NCBI GenBank assembly: GCA_963703075.1
Contig: OY969786.1
Span: 1,612,001-1,676,000, forward strand
Reading direction: 5' to 3'
From: Korobacter sp963703075
GTDB taxonomy: Bacteria; Acidobacteriota; Terriglobia; Terriglobales; Acidobacteriaceae
DNA length: 64,000 bases
A program made the position numbers and the translations under genes. Positions 15,702 through 25,700 of this stretch are shown in pieces. The notes below the pieces were generated by a model that saw nothing but the letters and a program-made list of their open reading frames with translations, was not told the DNA's origin and did no database searches. The stretch's first letter is position 1. Every line of letters starts with the position of its first letter.

Positions 15702-18122
15702 ATGTTGAAGCGCATCGATAAAGTTGCCATCCTCGGCGCGGGGACCATGGGTGCCCGCATCGCCGCCCACTTCGCCAATGCAGGCATTCCCTCTTACCTT
15801 TACGACATCGTTCCTCCGGATGCGGACGCGCCAGCCCGCAACAAGATCGCGGCCGCCGGATTGGACGCGGCGAAGAAATCGAAACCTGCAGCGTTCTTCC
15901 ATCCCGACCTCGCGAAACTCGTCACCATTGGAAACTTCGAAGACGATCTCGCCAAGCTCGCGGACGCCGACTGGATCATCGAGGCCGTGGTCGAGAACCT
16001 TGAGTTGAAGCGTGCACTGCTGAAGAAAGTGGAAGCCGTACGCAAGCCTGGCTCGCTCATTACCACCAACACCAGCGGACTGCCGGTGGCTTCCATCAGT
16101 GAAGGCTTCAGCGAAGACTTCCGCCGGCACTGGTTCGGCACCCATTTCTTCAATCCACCACGCTACATGCGGCTCCTGGAACTGATTCCGACCCCGGACA
16201 CGGATCCGCAGGCCATGGAGATGGTCGCTCACCTTTGCGACGTACGGCTCGGCAAAGGGATCGTGCATGCCAAGGACACACCGAACTTCATCGGAAACCG
16301 CATTGGCACGTTCAGCGTGTTGAACGTCATTCGCGTGATGCAGGAGATGGATCTCTCCATCGAAGACATCGACGCGCTCACCGGCGCCGCCGTCGGCTGG
16401 CCCAAGTCCGCCACCTTCCGCACCATCGACCTGGTAGGCCTCGACATTCTCGGTCACGTGGTCGGGAACATGAAAGCCAATGTCACCGACGAGCGCAGCG
16501 ATCTCCAGATCCCCGAGTTCTATAAGAAGATGCTCGAGAAGAAGTGGCTGGGCGACAAGACCAAGGGCGGCTTCTATAAAAAACTAAAAGGGGCGAACGG
16601 AGAAGAACGGCTGGCGTTGGACTGGAAGACGCTGGAGTATCATCCGCGCTCCAAGCCGAAATTCCCTGCCCTCGAAGTTGCGAAGAACATTGAGACCACG
16701 CCTGAAAGACTGCGCGCTCTCCTCGGCCTCGATAGCGCCGGCCCGCAAAAGGGCGATAAGGCTGGCCAATTCCTCTGGACCACGCTCAGCGAGCTGTGGA
16801 CCTACGCCGCCAATCGCATCCCCGAAATCAGCGACACCATCGTCGAAATCGATGCCGCCATGCGCATGGGCTTCAACTGGGAGCTTGGGCCGTTCGAGTT
16901 ATGGGACGCCGCCGGCGTGGAAGCAACCGTCGCGCGCATGAAGGCCGAAGGTAAGCCGATCGCCGCGAACGTCGAGAAGCTGCTCGCCTCCGGCCATAAG
17001 AGCTGGTACATCGACGCGCCCAAAGCCCGCTCTGGGCGCGCCTATTTCGATCTTGCTTCCGGCGAATACAAAGATGTTCCTGCCGCGCAGGGCGTTTGGT
17101 CGGTTACGGTTGCTAAAAAGTCGCACAACGTTGTGAAGAAGAACGCGGGCGCATCGCTCGTTGACCTGGGTGACGGAGTCGGCTGCATCGAGTTCCATTC
17201 GAAGATGAACTCGCTGGGTGGCGACATCATCCAGATGGTCACCTCAGCGCTGAAGCCCGGCGGCACGGGCGAGGCCTTCGACGCCTTCGTCATTGCCAAC
17301 GACGCGCAGAACTTCTCCGTCGGCGCGAACATCATGATGCTCCTCATGGCCACCCAGGAAGAGGAGTGGGACGAGATTGACCTGATGATCCGCCAGTTCC
17401 AGAACATGACCCAGGCGATCAAGTTTTCCCGCAAGCCGGTAGTGGTCGCGCCTTTCGGTATGACGCTCGGCGGCGGCTGCGAGGTCGTGCTGCACTCTGC
17501 GGCCCGTCAACCGCACGCGGAGCTCTACATGGGCCTCGTCGAAGTCGGCGTCGGACTTTTGCCGGGTGGCGGCGGATGCAAAGAGATGACCGTCCGCGCG
17601 GTGGACGCCGCACAGTCCATCCGTCCCGACGGCCGCGGCGAGTCGGTCGAAATGATGGAGGCCATGAAGAAGGCCTTCGAGACGATTGCCATGGCCAAGG
17701 TCTCGACCTCCGCTGTCGAAGCGAAGGGGCTCGGCTTCCTGCATCGCGACGACGTCATCACCATGAACCGCGAGCGCGTGCTCACAGACGCCAAGGCGAA
17801 GGCCCTGGAGATGGTGCGCGAGGGCTACAAGGCGCCCATCATGCGTACCGATATTCCTGCCCCCGGTGAAAGCATTCTTGCCACGCTGAAAGTCGGCGTG
17901 CACATCATGCGCCAGGGCGAGTTCATTACCGATCACGAAGTGAAGATCGGCGACAAGGTCGCCGAGGTGTTGTGCGGCGGCGCAGTCTCGCCGGGAACGC
18001 TGGTGAGCGAACAATACCTGCTCGACCTCGAACGCGAGGGTTTCAAATCGCTCTGCGGCGAGAAGAAGACCCAGGAACGCATCCAGTACACGTTGAAGAC
18101 GGGAAGGCCGTTGAGGAATTAA
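15702..18122 (+). CDS. fadN: 3-hydroxyacyl-CoA dehydrogenase / enoyl-CoA hydratase, FadN (YusL) type
   Basis: This is a bifunctional beta-oxidation enzyme of 806 residues: hydration of trans-2-enoyl-CoA, then NAD-dependent oxidation of the 3-hydroxyacyl-CoA. The domain order is dehydrogenase first, with Rossmann motif ILGAGTMGARIAAHF at residues 10-24 and the HWFGTHFFNPPRYMRLLELI block. The crotonase-like domain follows at about 495-700, with FAPFG-like MTLGGGCEVVLH and GLVEVGVGLLPGGGGCKEM. This order is that of Bacillus FadN/YusL, not of Proteobacterial FadB/FadJ, where the hydratase comes first. It is the first gene of fadN-fadA-fadE; fadA starts 2 nt after its stop. Confidence 0.95.
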   Translation: MLKRIDKVAILGAGTMGARIAAHFANAGIPSYLYDIVPPDADAPARNKIAAAGLDAAKKSKPAAFFHPDLAKLVTIGNFEDDLAKLADADWIIEAVVENLELKRALLKKVEAVRKPGSLITTNTSGLPVASISEGFSEDFRRHWFGTHFFNPPRYMRLLELIPTPDTDPQAMEMVAHLCDVRLGKGIVHAKDTPNFIGNRIGTFSVLNVIRVMQEMDLSIEDIDALTGAAVGWPKSATFRTIDLVGLDILGHVVGNMKANVTDERSDLQIPEFYKKMLEKKWLGDKTKGGFYKKLKGANGEERLALDWKTLEYHPRSKPKFPALEVAKNIETTPERLRALLGLDSAGPQKGDKAGQFLWTTLSELWTYAANRIPEISDTIVEIDAAMRMGFNWELGPFELWDAAGVEATVARMKAEGKPIAANVEKLLASGHKSWYIDAPKARSGRAYFDLASGEYKDVPAAQGVWSVTVAKKSHNVVKKNAGASLVDLGDGVGCIEFHSKMNSLGGDIIQMVTSALKPGGTGEAFDAFVIANDAQNFSVGANIMMLLMATQEEEWDEIDLMIRQFQNMTQAIKFSRKPVVVAPFGMTLGGGCEVVLHSAARQPHAELYMGLVEVGVGLLPGGGGCKEMTVRAVDAAQSIRPDGRGESVEMMEAMKKAFETIAMAKVSTSAVEAKGLGFLHRDDVITMNRERVLTDAKAKALEMVREGYKAPIMRTDIPAPGESILATLKVGVHIMRQGEFITDHEVKIGDKVAEVLCGGAVSPGTLVSEQYLLDLEREGFKSLCGEKKTQERIQYTLKTGRPLRN

Positions 18123-18124
18123 TC

Positions 18125-19300
18125 ATGCGTGAAGTAGTCATCGTATCCGCCGTCCGGACGCCGGTCGGCAAGGCTTACAAAGGAACCCTGCGCACCACCC
18201 GGCCGGACGATCTCGGCGCCATCGCCATTAAGGGCGCGCTGGAGCGTGTGCCGCAACTTGATGTGCACGAAATCGAAGATGTGATTATGGGCTGCGCCAT
18301 GCCGGAAGCCGAGCAGGGCATGAACGTCGCCCGCATTGCTTCCCTGCGCGCCGGATTGCCGGTCGAATGTTCCGCCATGACGATCAATCGCTTTTGCTCC
18401 TCGGGGCTGCAGGCGATTGCCATTGCCGCCGATCGCATTGCCATGGGCGGCGCGGATGTCATCGTCGCCGGCGGCACGGAGAGCATGACGATGGTTCCCA
18501 TGGGCGGCCACAAGTTCACCGCCAACCCTTCGCTCGCTTCGACCTATCCCGATGCCTACCTCTCCATGGGCCTGACCGCCGAGAACCTCGCAAAACGACA
18601 TGGCATCACCCGCGAGATGGCAGACGAGTTCTCTCTCAATAGTCACCGGAAGGCGATCGCCGCTATCCAGGCCGGCCATTTCGAGGATGAGATCGTGCCA
18701 GTCCCCGTGAGTTTCACCACGCCGAACGGCTCAAAGCCGAAGCGAGAGGAGATCGTCTTCAAAGTGGATGAAGGCCCGCGCGCCGACACCACCATGGAAG
18801 CCCTCGGCTCGCTGAAAGCCGCTTTCCACGTCAAAGGAACGGTAACGGCCGGCAACTCCTCGCAAATGTCCGACGGCGGCGCGGCCGCGGTCGTGATGTC
18901 GGCAGAGCGTGCCCGCTCGTTGGGCATCAAGCCCCTCGCCCGTTTCGTCGCCTTTGCCACTGCAGGTTGCAAACCCGAAGAAATGGGGATTGGTCCGGTG
19001 TACGCGATTCCCAAGGCGCTCAGACTTGCCGGCCTCAAGCTGGAAGACATCGACGTCTTCGAGTTGAACGAAGCGTTCGCCGCGCAGGCGCTCTCGGTGA
19101 TCAAGGAGGCAGGTCTGGACCCTGCCAAGATCAACCCCAATGGCGGCGCCGTCGCTCTCGGTCACCCCCTGGGCTGCACCGGCGCGAAGCTAACTGCAAC
19201 CATCATTCGCGACTTGAAGCGCCGCAACGGCAGGTACGGCATCGTGACCATGTGCGTAGGCGGCGGCATGGGAGCGGCTGGAATTATCGAAAACGTTTAA
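18125..19300 (+). CDS. fadA: Acetyl-CoA C-acyltransferase (thiolase) FadA
   Basis: The thiolase carries out the last step of beta-oxidation, splitting 3-ketoacyl-CoA. It has 391 residues from ATG 18125, with GAGGA upstream; a longer frame starting inside fadN at 17972 is rejected because it adds 51 residues overlapping fadN. The active-site Cys91 is in INRFCSSGLQA, the His is in GGAVALGHPLGCTGAK, and the second Cys is in TMCVGGGMGAAG. The stop TAA is the boundary of the inserted inverted-repeat element. Confidence 0.96.
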   Translation: MREVVIVSAVRTPVGKAYKGTLRTTRPDDLGAIAIKGALERVPQLDVHEIEDVIMGCAMPEAEQGMNVARIASLRAGLPVECSAMTINRFCSSGLQAIAIAADRIAMGGADVIVAGGTESMTMVPMGGHKFTANPSLASTYPDAYLSMGLTAENLAKRHGITREMADEFSLNSHRKAIAAIQAGHFEDEIVPVPVSFTTPNGSKPKREEIVFKVDEGPRADTTMEALGSLKAAFHVKGTVTAGNSSQMSDGGAAAVVMSAERARSLGIKPLARFVAFATAGCKPEEMGIGPVYAIPKALRLAGLKLEDIDVFELNEAFAAQALSVIKEAGLDPAKINPNGGAVALGHPLGCTGAKLTATIIRDLKRRNGRYGIVTMCVGGGMGAAGIIENV

Positions 19301-19327
19301 CCACGAAGGACACGAGGGTTCACGAGG
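19299..19327 (+). repeat. Left inverted repeat of the GxxExxY element
   Basis: The sequence starts AACCACGAAGGACACGA and ends GGTTCACGAGG. It is itself built of degenerate CACGARGG words spaced 9-10 nt apart. Confidence 0.85.
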
Positions 19328-19337
19328 GGATCTGGAA

Positions 19338-19748
19338 GTGGAAGTCTGGGATACAGCGTTGGCGATCAGTCGAGATGTCATCACGGGAGCAATGAAAGTA
19401 CACACTGCTTTAGGCCCAGGGCTGCTCGAAAGTACCTACGAAGCTTGCTTGGCGCACGAGCTTCGCAATATGGGCCGCGCGTGTGAGACCCAAGTAGCCG
19501 TCCCGGTGGTGTATGACGGAATTCGATTAGAGGTCGGTTATCGCATCGATCTTCTCGTGGACAATGAGGTGATCGTGGAACTCAAGTCTGTAGAGAAAAT
19601 CCATCCCATCTGCCACGCACAGCTGATCTCCTATCTCAAACTCAGCAACAAGAGCCTTGGTCTCTTGATCAACTTCAATGTCGTTCATTTAAGGGACGGC
19701 ATCAAGCGATTCGTAAGAGGTAGCGAATGGAAACGAGTTACCTCGTGA
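19338..19748 (+). CDS. GxxExxY family protein with PD-(D/E)XK nuclease-like motif
   Basis: The protein has 136 residues and starts at GTG 19338. The family motif is G28-LL-E31-ST-Y34. Nuclease-type residues are all present: D71 (RIDLLV), E81 and K83 (VELK), and Q95 (HAQLISYL), so the fold could be catalytically competent. It lies inside the fad operon between 29-bp inverted repeats, and its TGA stop falls in the right repeat. GC content is visibly lower than in fadA and fadE, a sign of separate origin. The family is widespread and of unknown function. I infer that it is carried by, and may act on, the flanking repeats. Confidence 0.9.
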   Translation: MEVWDTALAISRDVITGAMKVHTALGPGLLESTYEACLAHELRNMGRACETQVAVPVVYDGIRLEVGYRIDLLVDNEVIVELKSVEKIHPICHAQLISYLKLSNKSLGLLINFNVVHLRDGIKRFVRGSEWKRVTS

Positions 19749-19769
19749 ACCTTCGTGTCCTTCGTGGTT
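19741..19769 (-). repeat. Right inverted repeat of the GxxExxY element
   Basis: Read on the minus strand, this copy is AACCACGAAGGACACGA, then A instead of G, then GGTTCACGAGG. The stop codon of the GxxExxY gene (19746-19748) lies within it. Confidence 0.85.
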
Positions 19770-19793
19770 CCAGATTTTAAGTTCGGAGGGGTA

Positions 19794-21587
19794 ATGGCAA
19801 CAACCGTGTCAGTTTCGAAGCAACGCATTACCGGTGGTAGCTTTCTGCTTGAAGAGCACAAGCTTGAAAACGTCTTCACACCGGAGGACTTCAACGAAGA
19901 CCAGCAGATGGTCGCCAAGCTGGCCGAAGATTTCGCCAACAACGAAATCGTTCCCGTGATCGAGAAGATCGAACACAAGGAGTGGTCGGTCACGCGCGAC
20001 CTCCTGAAGAAAGCCAGCGACGCTGGACTCACCAACGCCGACGTTCCAGCTGAGTATGGCGGCTCGGAAATGGACAAGGTCTCCTCAGCCTTGATCGCCG
20101 ACCACATTGCCAAGTGCGGCAGCTTCTCCGTGAGCTACGGCGCCCACTCTGGTATTGGCACGCTGCCTATCGTTTATTTCGGCAACGAGGAGCAGAAGAA
20201 GAAATATCTGCCTCGCCTCGCCAGTGGTGAATTGATCGGCGCCTACGCACTGAGCGAGAGCACGAGCGGATCCGACGCCATGAATCCGCGCACCAAGGCC
20301 GTGCTCTCCGCCGACGGCAAACACTACGTGCTGAACGGCGAGAAGATGTGGATCACCAACGCCAATTTCGCGGATCTCTACGTTGTTTTCGCGAAAGTCG
20401 ATGGCGAGAAGTTCACAGCCTTTATCGTCGAGCGAAATTTCCCTGGCTTCTCAGTCGGAGCAGAAGAGAAAAAGCTTGGCATTCGCGGCTCGTCGACTGC
20501 GCCGCTCATCCTCAACGATTGCAAGGTGCCGGTCGAAAACGTTCTTGGTGAAATCGGCAAAGGTCACATCATTGCCTTCAACATCCTCAACATTGGTCGC
20601 TTCAAGCTCGGCGCCGCCTGCGTAGGCGGGTCGCGCAACACCCTGGCGCATGCCATCAGTTACGCCAAGCAGCGCAAGGCATTCGGCAAAGCCATCGCCG
20701 ATTTCGGATTGATTCGCGAGAAGCTGGCGCAAATTGCGGCCGGCATCTACACCGGCGAAGCCATGGTCTATCGCACCGTCGGGATGATGGACGAGGCTCT
20801 CTCTGAGGTCCAGAAAGGCAGCGCCGACGAAGCCAAGGAGACTCGCAAGGCGATTGAGGAATACGCGGTTGAATGCTCGATCATCAAGGTTTGGGCTTCC
20901 GAACTGCTCGACATGGCGGTTGACGAAACCGTGCAGATCTTCGGCGGCTATGGCTTTGTCGAAGAATATCCCGCTGAGCGCGCCTATCGCGATTCCCGCG
21001 TTAATCGCATCTTCGAAGGCACCAACGAAATCAATCGCATGATCATCACCGGCTTCCTCATGAAGCGCGCCTTGAGCGGCCAGCTGCCGCTGATGCCCGC
21101 AATCAAGAAGGTCATGGACGAAGTGCTGGCCGGTCCATCCACCGACGAGATTGAAGGCACGCTGGCCGCCGAACGGACGATCGTCGCCAATGCGAAGAAG
21201 ATCGCCCTTCTGGTGGCGGGAGCAGCTTCCCAGAAATACATGCAGGACCTGGTGAATCAGCAGGAAGTGATGGGGGCGATCGCGGACATCATCATTGAGG
21301 CGTTCGCCATGGAGTCAGCCGTGTTGCGCACGGTGAAGTTGACCGACACGAAAGGCGAAAAAGAAGCCATTCTCGCAACCGCCATGACGCAAATCTACAT
21401 TGCCGGAGCCATCGCCCGCATCGAGTCGTCTGCGAAGAAGGTGATGGCGGCAGTGGCGGAGGGCGACATGCTGCGTACGCAGTTGATGATCCTGCGTCGC
21501 CTCGTGAAACAGGAACCCGTGAATGTGATCGCGTTGCAGCAACAGGTCGCGCAGCGGGTGCTCGACGCTAACAAGTACGCTTTCTAG
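19794..21587 (+). CDS. fadE: Acyl-CoA dehydrogenase, FadE (YusJ) type
   Basis: This FAD enzyme makes trans-2-enoyl-CoA in the first step of beta-oxidation. It has 597 residues from ATG 19794, with GGAGGGG 5-8 nt upstream; an earlier in-frame start at 19755 would read through the mobile-element repeat and is rejected. Family blocks are visible: YALSESTSGSDAMNPRTKA, GEKMWITNANFADLYVVFA, KLGIRGSSTAPLIL, and QIFGGYGFVEEYPAER with YRDSRVNRIFEGTNEINR. A C-terminal extension of about 170 residues is typical of the long FadE/VLCAD-like group. It completes a fadN-A-E order like that of Bacillus. Confidence 0.95.
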   Translation: MATTVSVSKQRITGGSFLLEEHKLENVFTPEDFNEDQQMVAKLAEDFANNEIVPVIEKIEHKEWSVTRDLLKKASDAGLTNADVPAEYGGSEMDKVSSALIADHIAKCGSFSVSYGAHSGIGTLPIVYFGNEEQKKKYLPRLASGELIGAYALSESTSGSDAMNPRTKAVLSADGKHYVLNGEKMWITNANFADLYVVFAKVDGEKFTAFIVERNFPGFSVGAEEKKLGIRGSSTAPLILNDCKVPVENVLGEIGKGHIIAFNILNIGRFKLGAACVGGSRNTLAHAISYAKQRKAFGKAIADFGLIREKLAQIAAGIYTGEAMVYRTVGMMDEALSEVQKGSADEAKETRKAIEEYAVECSIIKVWASELLDMAVDETVQIFGGYGFVEEYPAERAYRDSRVNRIFEGTNEINRMIITGFLMKRALSGQLPLMPAIKKVMDEVLAGPSTDEIEGTLAAERTIVANAKKIALLVAGAASQKYMQDLVNQQEVMGAIADIIIEAFAMESAVLRTVKLTDTKGEKEAILATAMTQIYIAGAIARIESSAKKVMAAVAEGDMLRTQLMILRRLVKQEPVNVIALQQQVAQRVLDANKYAF

Positions 21588-21611
21588 TTGATTTGAAGTC
21601 GCATCGTTTGA

Positions 21612-21642
21612 GGCGGGAGAGACTCTCCCGCCTATTTCTTTC
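21612..21642 (+). terminator. Terminator of the fad operon
   Basis: GGCGGGAGAG (21612-21621) pairs with CTCTCCCGCC (21623-21632) around a single base and is followed by TATTTCTTT. It lies 25 nt after the fadE stop. Confidence 0.8.
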
Positions 21643-21746
21643 CAGACACTTTTTTGCTAATTGCATTCCGCATACAATTGCGTATCGTGTTTTCGATCCA
21701 TCTGCGATCGTTTGCGATCGCATTACCCCTATCAATGGAGAAAGTT

Positions 21747-22022
21747 ATGAAGAAGAAGATTCTGATTGCAGTGTCAGGGAGCGCCCTGTTTCTAGCCGGA
21801 ATGGCCGTCGGACAAGCGCCGGAACAAGACATAGGCCGTCGTTATCCCAACCTGATGGCCGCGCAACAATACTGCCGCCAGGCGTTTGATGCCATCACCG
21901 CGTCGCAAAGAGCCAATGAAGGCGAGCTTGGAGGTCATGCCCAGAGGGCGAAAGAGTTCCTCGATCAGGCCAGTCATGAAATTAAAGAAGCGCAGGAGTG
22001 GGCAAAGCACCACGGTCGATAA
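21747..22022 (+). CDS. Small secreted hypothetical protein (91 aa)
   Basis: The start at ATG 21747 is chosen because GGAG lies 5 nt upstream of it and it begins a signal peptide, MKKKILIAVSGSALFLAGMA, with cleavage likely after VGQA. The mature part is about 65 residues, helical and polar (QYCRQAFDAITASQRANEG to EAQEWAKHHGR). It looks like a small periplasmic helical protein; no family is recognised. It has its own terminator at 22040. Confidence 0.75.
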   Translation: MKKKILIAVSGSALFLAGMAVGQAPEQDIGRRYPNLMAAQQYCRQAFDAITASQRANEGELGGHAQRAKEFLDQASHEIKEAQEWAKHHGR

Positions 22023-22039
22023 GAAACCGTCGCACACGG

Positions 22040-22073
22040 AGAGGGCGTGAGGATTCCGCCCTCTTTATTTTTT
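22040..22073. terminator. Intrinsic terminator between convergent genes
   Basis: AGAGGGCG (22040-22047), a 9-nt loop and CGCCCTCT (22057-22064) are followed by TTATTTTTT. It ends the 91-aa gene on the plus strand; the pcm operon ends 5 nt beyond on the other strand. Confidence 0.85.
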
Positions 22074-22077
22074 GGGT

Positions 22078-22749
22078 TCAGGGTTTCGCCGGCGTATATC
22101 CGACTTTTCCAATCAGTGGAACGAAACGGCAATCATCCAGGCGTCGTTTTGTCATGGCTCCGTTTTGCTTAGTCACTGCGTAGAGCACTTGTAGATCGGG
22201 TGAACCGATCGGGATCACCATGTGGCCGCCTTCCGCCAGTTGCTCAAAAAGTTCGGGAGGACAATCGGGCACGGCAGCGGCAATCAGAATCGCGTCGAAG
22301 GGAGCCTCTTCCGGAAGTCCCTCGCTGCCATCTCCGGTTATCACGCTGACCCCACCGTACTGCAAGCGATCAAGATTGATACGAGCAAGCGCAGCAAGCT
22401 CCGCATGGCGCTCCACCGTAAAGACACGTGCCCCCAGCTGCGCCAATATCGCCGCCTGGTATCCGGTGCCCGTTCCCACTTCAAGGACCTTGCTTCCCGG
22501 CTTGATCTCCGCTGCTTCCACCATGCGCGCAACAATCAGGGGCTGTGAAACGGTCTGTCCCAGCGGAATTGGCAGCGGATGGTCCGCGTAGGCCTGATCG
22601 CGATAGCGGTCTACCACAAACTCTTCGCGCGGCACCGTGTTCATCGCCTGCAACACGCGTTGGTCCCGCACACCCCGCCGCCGAAGCTGTTCTTCGACCA
22701 TTTGCGATCGCTCGATGGCGAGCGGATCCGAATTGGGGTTTGCGGCCAT
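22078..22749 (-). CDS. pcm: Protein-L-isoaspartate O-methyltransferase
   Basis: Pcm repairs isoaspartyl residues in aged proteins using SAM. It has 223 residues from ATG 22749, preceded by AAGAAAG; an upstream ATG at 22809 would overlap tamB and is rejected. Motifs are intact: PREEFV near the start, QTVSQPLIVARMVE, the SAM loop VLEVGTGTGYQAAILAQLG and VITGDGSEGLPE. It is the last gene of the Omp85-SurA-TamB operon, beginning 28 nt after the tamB stop, so its substrates may be envelope proteins, although the enzyme has no signal peptide. Confidence 0.95.
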   Translation of the reverse strand: MAANPNSDPLAIERSQMVEEQLRRRGVRDQRVLQAMNTVPREEFVVDRYRDQAYADHPLPIPLGQTVSQPLIVARMVEAAEIKPGSKVLEVGTGTGYQAAILAQLGARVFTVERHAELAALARINLDRLQYGGVSVITGDGSEGLPEEAPFDAILIAAAVPDCPPELFEQLAEGGHMVIPIGSPDLQVLYAVTKQNGAMTKRRLDDCRFVPLIGKVGYTPAKP

Positions 22750-22777
22750 GTTTCGCTTTCTTAAATGATGCGCCGAA

Positions 22778-25700
22778 CTACCGTCTGCGCTGCCGGAACT
22801 GCACTTCAAATCCTACAACGCCATACTCGTCGCGTACCCCAACAATCGAAATATTGCGATTTACATTGTATTGAAACTGAATTACCTGCTGGGCTGATTG
22901 TGCCAGATTGGTAATGTAAGTCAACGTGATGTTGCCCGAAACCTGTTGTTCCACGGTGATGCGCGCGTTTGGATTGTTCTCCGCCCCGCCCACCTCCGGG
23001 TCGATCTTGATCCGGCTCACCCCAAACAACTTCTGCACCCGGCTGCTGACCGCCGCGTTCAACGCCGAGCCCAGCACCGCGCTTGAGGCCGACTCGGTAA
23101 AGGCATTGCTTTGTTGGGGTGCCGCGTAGGCTTGGTCGGTGGTGCGGCCGAAGGCGAGGAGTGCGAAAACGTCGGCCGTAGGCAGCGGAGGATCGGAGCG
23201 ATACGTCGTATTCAGCTTGTCCACCGTACCGTGGAGGCCGATGGAAATGTCGTAATCGCTCACCCGGGCCGACGCTTCCAGGTCGAGCACAGGTTCGATC
23301 TTGGTCGGATTGGTGAACAAAATGTCGCCGCGGTCCAGGCGGTACTTGGTGCCATTAAAGGTAACGTTGCCTTCCACGATACTGATACGCCCCAGTACCA
23401 CCGGGCGCATGGCGGTTCCCCGCAGCCGCAGATCGACATCCCCGGTGATCTTCGCCAACGAGGTCTGCAATTGCAGCTCGGGTGTCGAAACCACACGTAC
23501 ATCAAAGTGCAGGTTGTTCAAAGGCGAGTCGGGATTGGGCGTGGTAACCACTTGCTTCGAGCGCGTGAGGTAGTAGGCAAAGTCGAAGCGCGGATTCAGG
23601 CCGAACTTATTCACTACTACGTCGCCGGTCAGGGTCGCATTCTGCAAAGTTCCCGCCAGCCTGAGAGACGCGTCGCCATTGGCGCTCACGCCTTCGGGAT
23701 AGCGAATGCGCACATCTTTGCCGGTAGCCGTCAGGTTGAAGCTTACGTTTCGTCCGTAAGTGATAAATCCGGCGATCGCCAGGTCACCGCCGCCGGTATG
23801 TGCCGTCAGCTTCTCCACCTGTAAACGGTCTTCGTTAAAAACGAGCGTACCGTTAAGGTCGCTCAGGCCATTCGGTAGATCGACATAGGAAATGCCGGCG
23901 TGGTCAATGGTGATGCGGCCCCGGAGCTCTGGATTGCTCAGCGTCCCACCGACCTGCACGCCAATCGAGGTCTTGCCGTAGGAGACGATCTGCGGATCGA
24001 AGCTCTGCAGCAGCTTCAAATTCAGCTGCCCGTCTGCACGCATCTCCATTGCCTGGTGATCGACCAGGCGCACCGTGCCCGACGACGTGACGTCCGTATC
24101 GTCGCCCACCAGTCGGAATGCCTCCAGCGTTGCCGTTCCGTTCTTGTAGGTCGCAACGATCGGGCCCGAATTGTGGAGGAGCACCGTTTCCACCTGCGAC
24201 TCGTAGCGCGGAATTTCCAGGCGCGCTTCGAATTGCGTAGGGTGAAGTAAGGAACCGGTAGCGTGCACACTTCCATCGATGGACGAGTGTCCGCGTGCGA
24301 ACCCGACCAGGAATGGCTGCAGGTCCACGTTCCGGAACTCCGCGGTGATGTCGCTGGCAAGGTCGGCGCGGAGATGAATCCGTCCGCTGGCGGTAAGGGT
24401 CGCGGTCACGAAGTGCGAAGCGGCGGTGAGTTTCAAGTCTTCGCCAACCGTAGTGGCCTGGATTTCGAGATCGCCTTCCCGCTTCCCGCCCAGCGAGATG
24501 TTGCTGATGTGGATCTGGCCCGCGAGTGACGGCGATGAAAAAGTACCGCTTCCCTTCGCGACAAAACCCGCGACTCCTGTGAGCTTCACCTTGGAAGTCT
24601 GAAGCACCGGAAAACGCAATAGGTCGATGCCGGCCCCCTGCACATCGAAGTTAAACTCCTCGGTAATTACGTTGATCGATCCCGAACCTTGCGCTTTCGC
24701 GACACCGGAAACCATGTGCAGGTCTGTGAAACGGGCTTCGCGTCCGCTAAAGGCAATCGTCGTCGCCAGCGATTGCAGCGGCTCACCGAACGCGGTGCCG
24801 TCGGAGATAGAAACCTTCCCGGTTCCTTGCGGATTAAGTCGGGTTCCGTTTAATTGCATCTCGAGGTTCAGGGTCCCGGTCATCGGGAAACTCAGCCCCA
24901 ATAACGCCTGCGCATCCTCTACCCGCGCCTGGCGGATCTGCGACGTGGCATGGAAAACCGAAGCGTCGGTGAACCCACCGTTTTGCAACGAGGTGCTCGC
25001 GGCGATCTCGATACGTGCGCTCCCGCTGCGCAGCACCGCGCCGCGCACCGCCGCGGCATCCTCTCCGTACGAGACGTAACCGTCAAACGAATCCCAATGG
25101 AAGCGTACCGGTTTACCAACGACCACCGGTTGCGGTTTCTCCGGAGTGCTCCGGCGCTTGCGATGCAGCGCTTTTACGATTTCCGGTTCAGGGGCGGTAG
25201 TGGGACGCGGCCGGAAGACGGTGGTGAAATCCGTGAGCTTCAAATGCCCTGCGATCGACGGCATCGCGAGACGCCCCTGGATGATCCCCTGGAACGATCC
25301 TTCTCCAGCGAGTTCGACCGGCAGCTTTCCCGCGCCGTTTGCCTCCAGCAAGGGCTCCAGTTCTCCCAGGTCTGCAGTGCTGGCTCCCACCGACAGGTCG
25401 AGCGCCTTCTCGCTCACAAGACCCGTGAGGGTGAGATGGTTGCTGGGTGTATGCAACTCTCCCAGGCCAATCTGCATGCTTGCCGTACGGAAGTCGTAGG
25501 TGCCTTCCACGTGCGCGGTCAGCGGAACGTTCGATCCCGGGTTGGGGGACGGAGCAGCCTGCAAGTCGAGATGAAGCTGGGCAGATTTCGGAGACCCAGC
25601 CCAGGTTAACTCCGCTGTGCCATCCACAATCCCGTTTGCGTGAAGGTCCTTGAGCGGCAATCGCTGCGTGGCGAAGAGCTCCGAGATTCTTTCTACTTGC

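Larger units (their letters stand above)
19299..19769. mobile_element. Putative mobile unit: GxxExxY gene between 29-bp inverted repeats
   Basis: Left repeat 19299-19327 and right repeat 19741-19769 (inverted) match at 28 of 29 positions. The left copy starts at the last two bases of the fadA stop codon, and the right copy contains the stop of the GxxExxY gene. Removing 19299-19769 would leave fadA and fadE about 24 nt apart, with the fadE Shine-Dalgarno intact, so this looks like an insertion in an operon. No clear target duplication is visible. No transposase is encoded. Confidence 0.75.

Noticed and set aside
17972..18124. N-terminal extension of the thiolase
   Set aside because: It would overlap fadN by 151 nt. 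The ATG at 18125 has a ribosome site and begins at the family start.
19755..19793. Upstream start for fadE
   Set aside because: The extension reads through the inverted repeat. A strong Shine-Dalgarno precedes ATG 19794.
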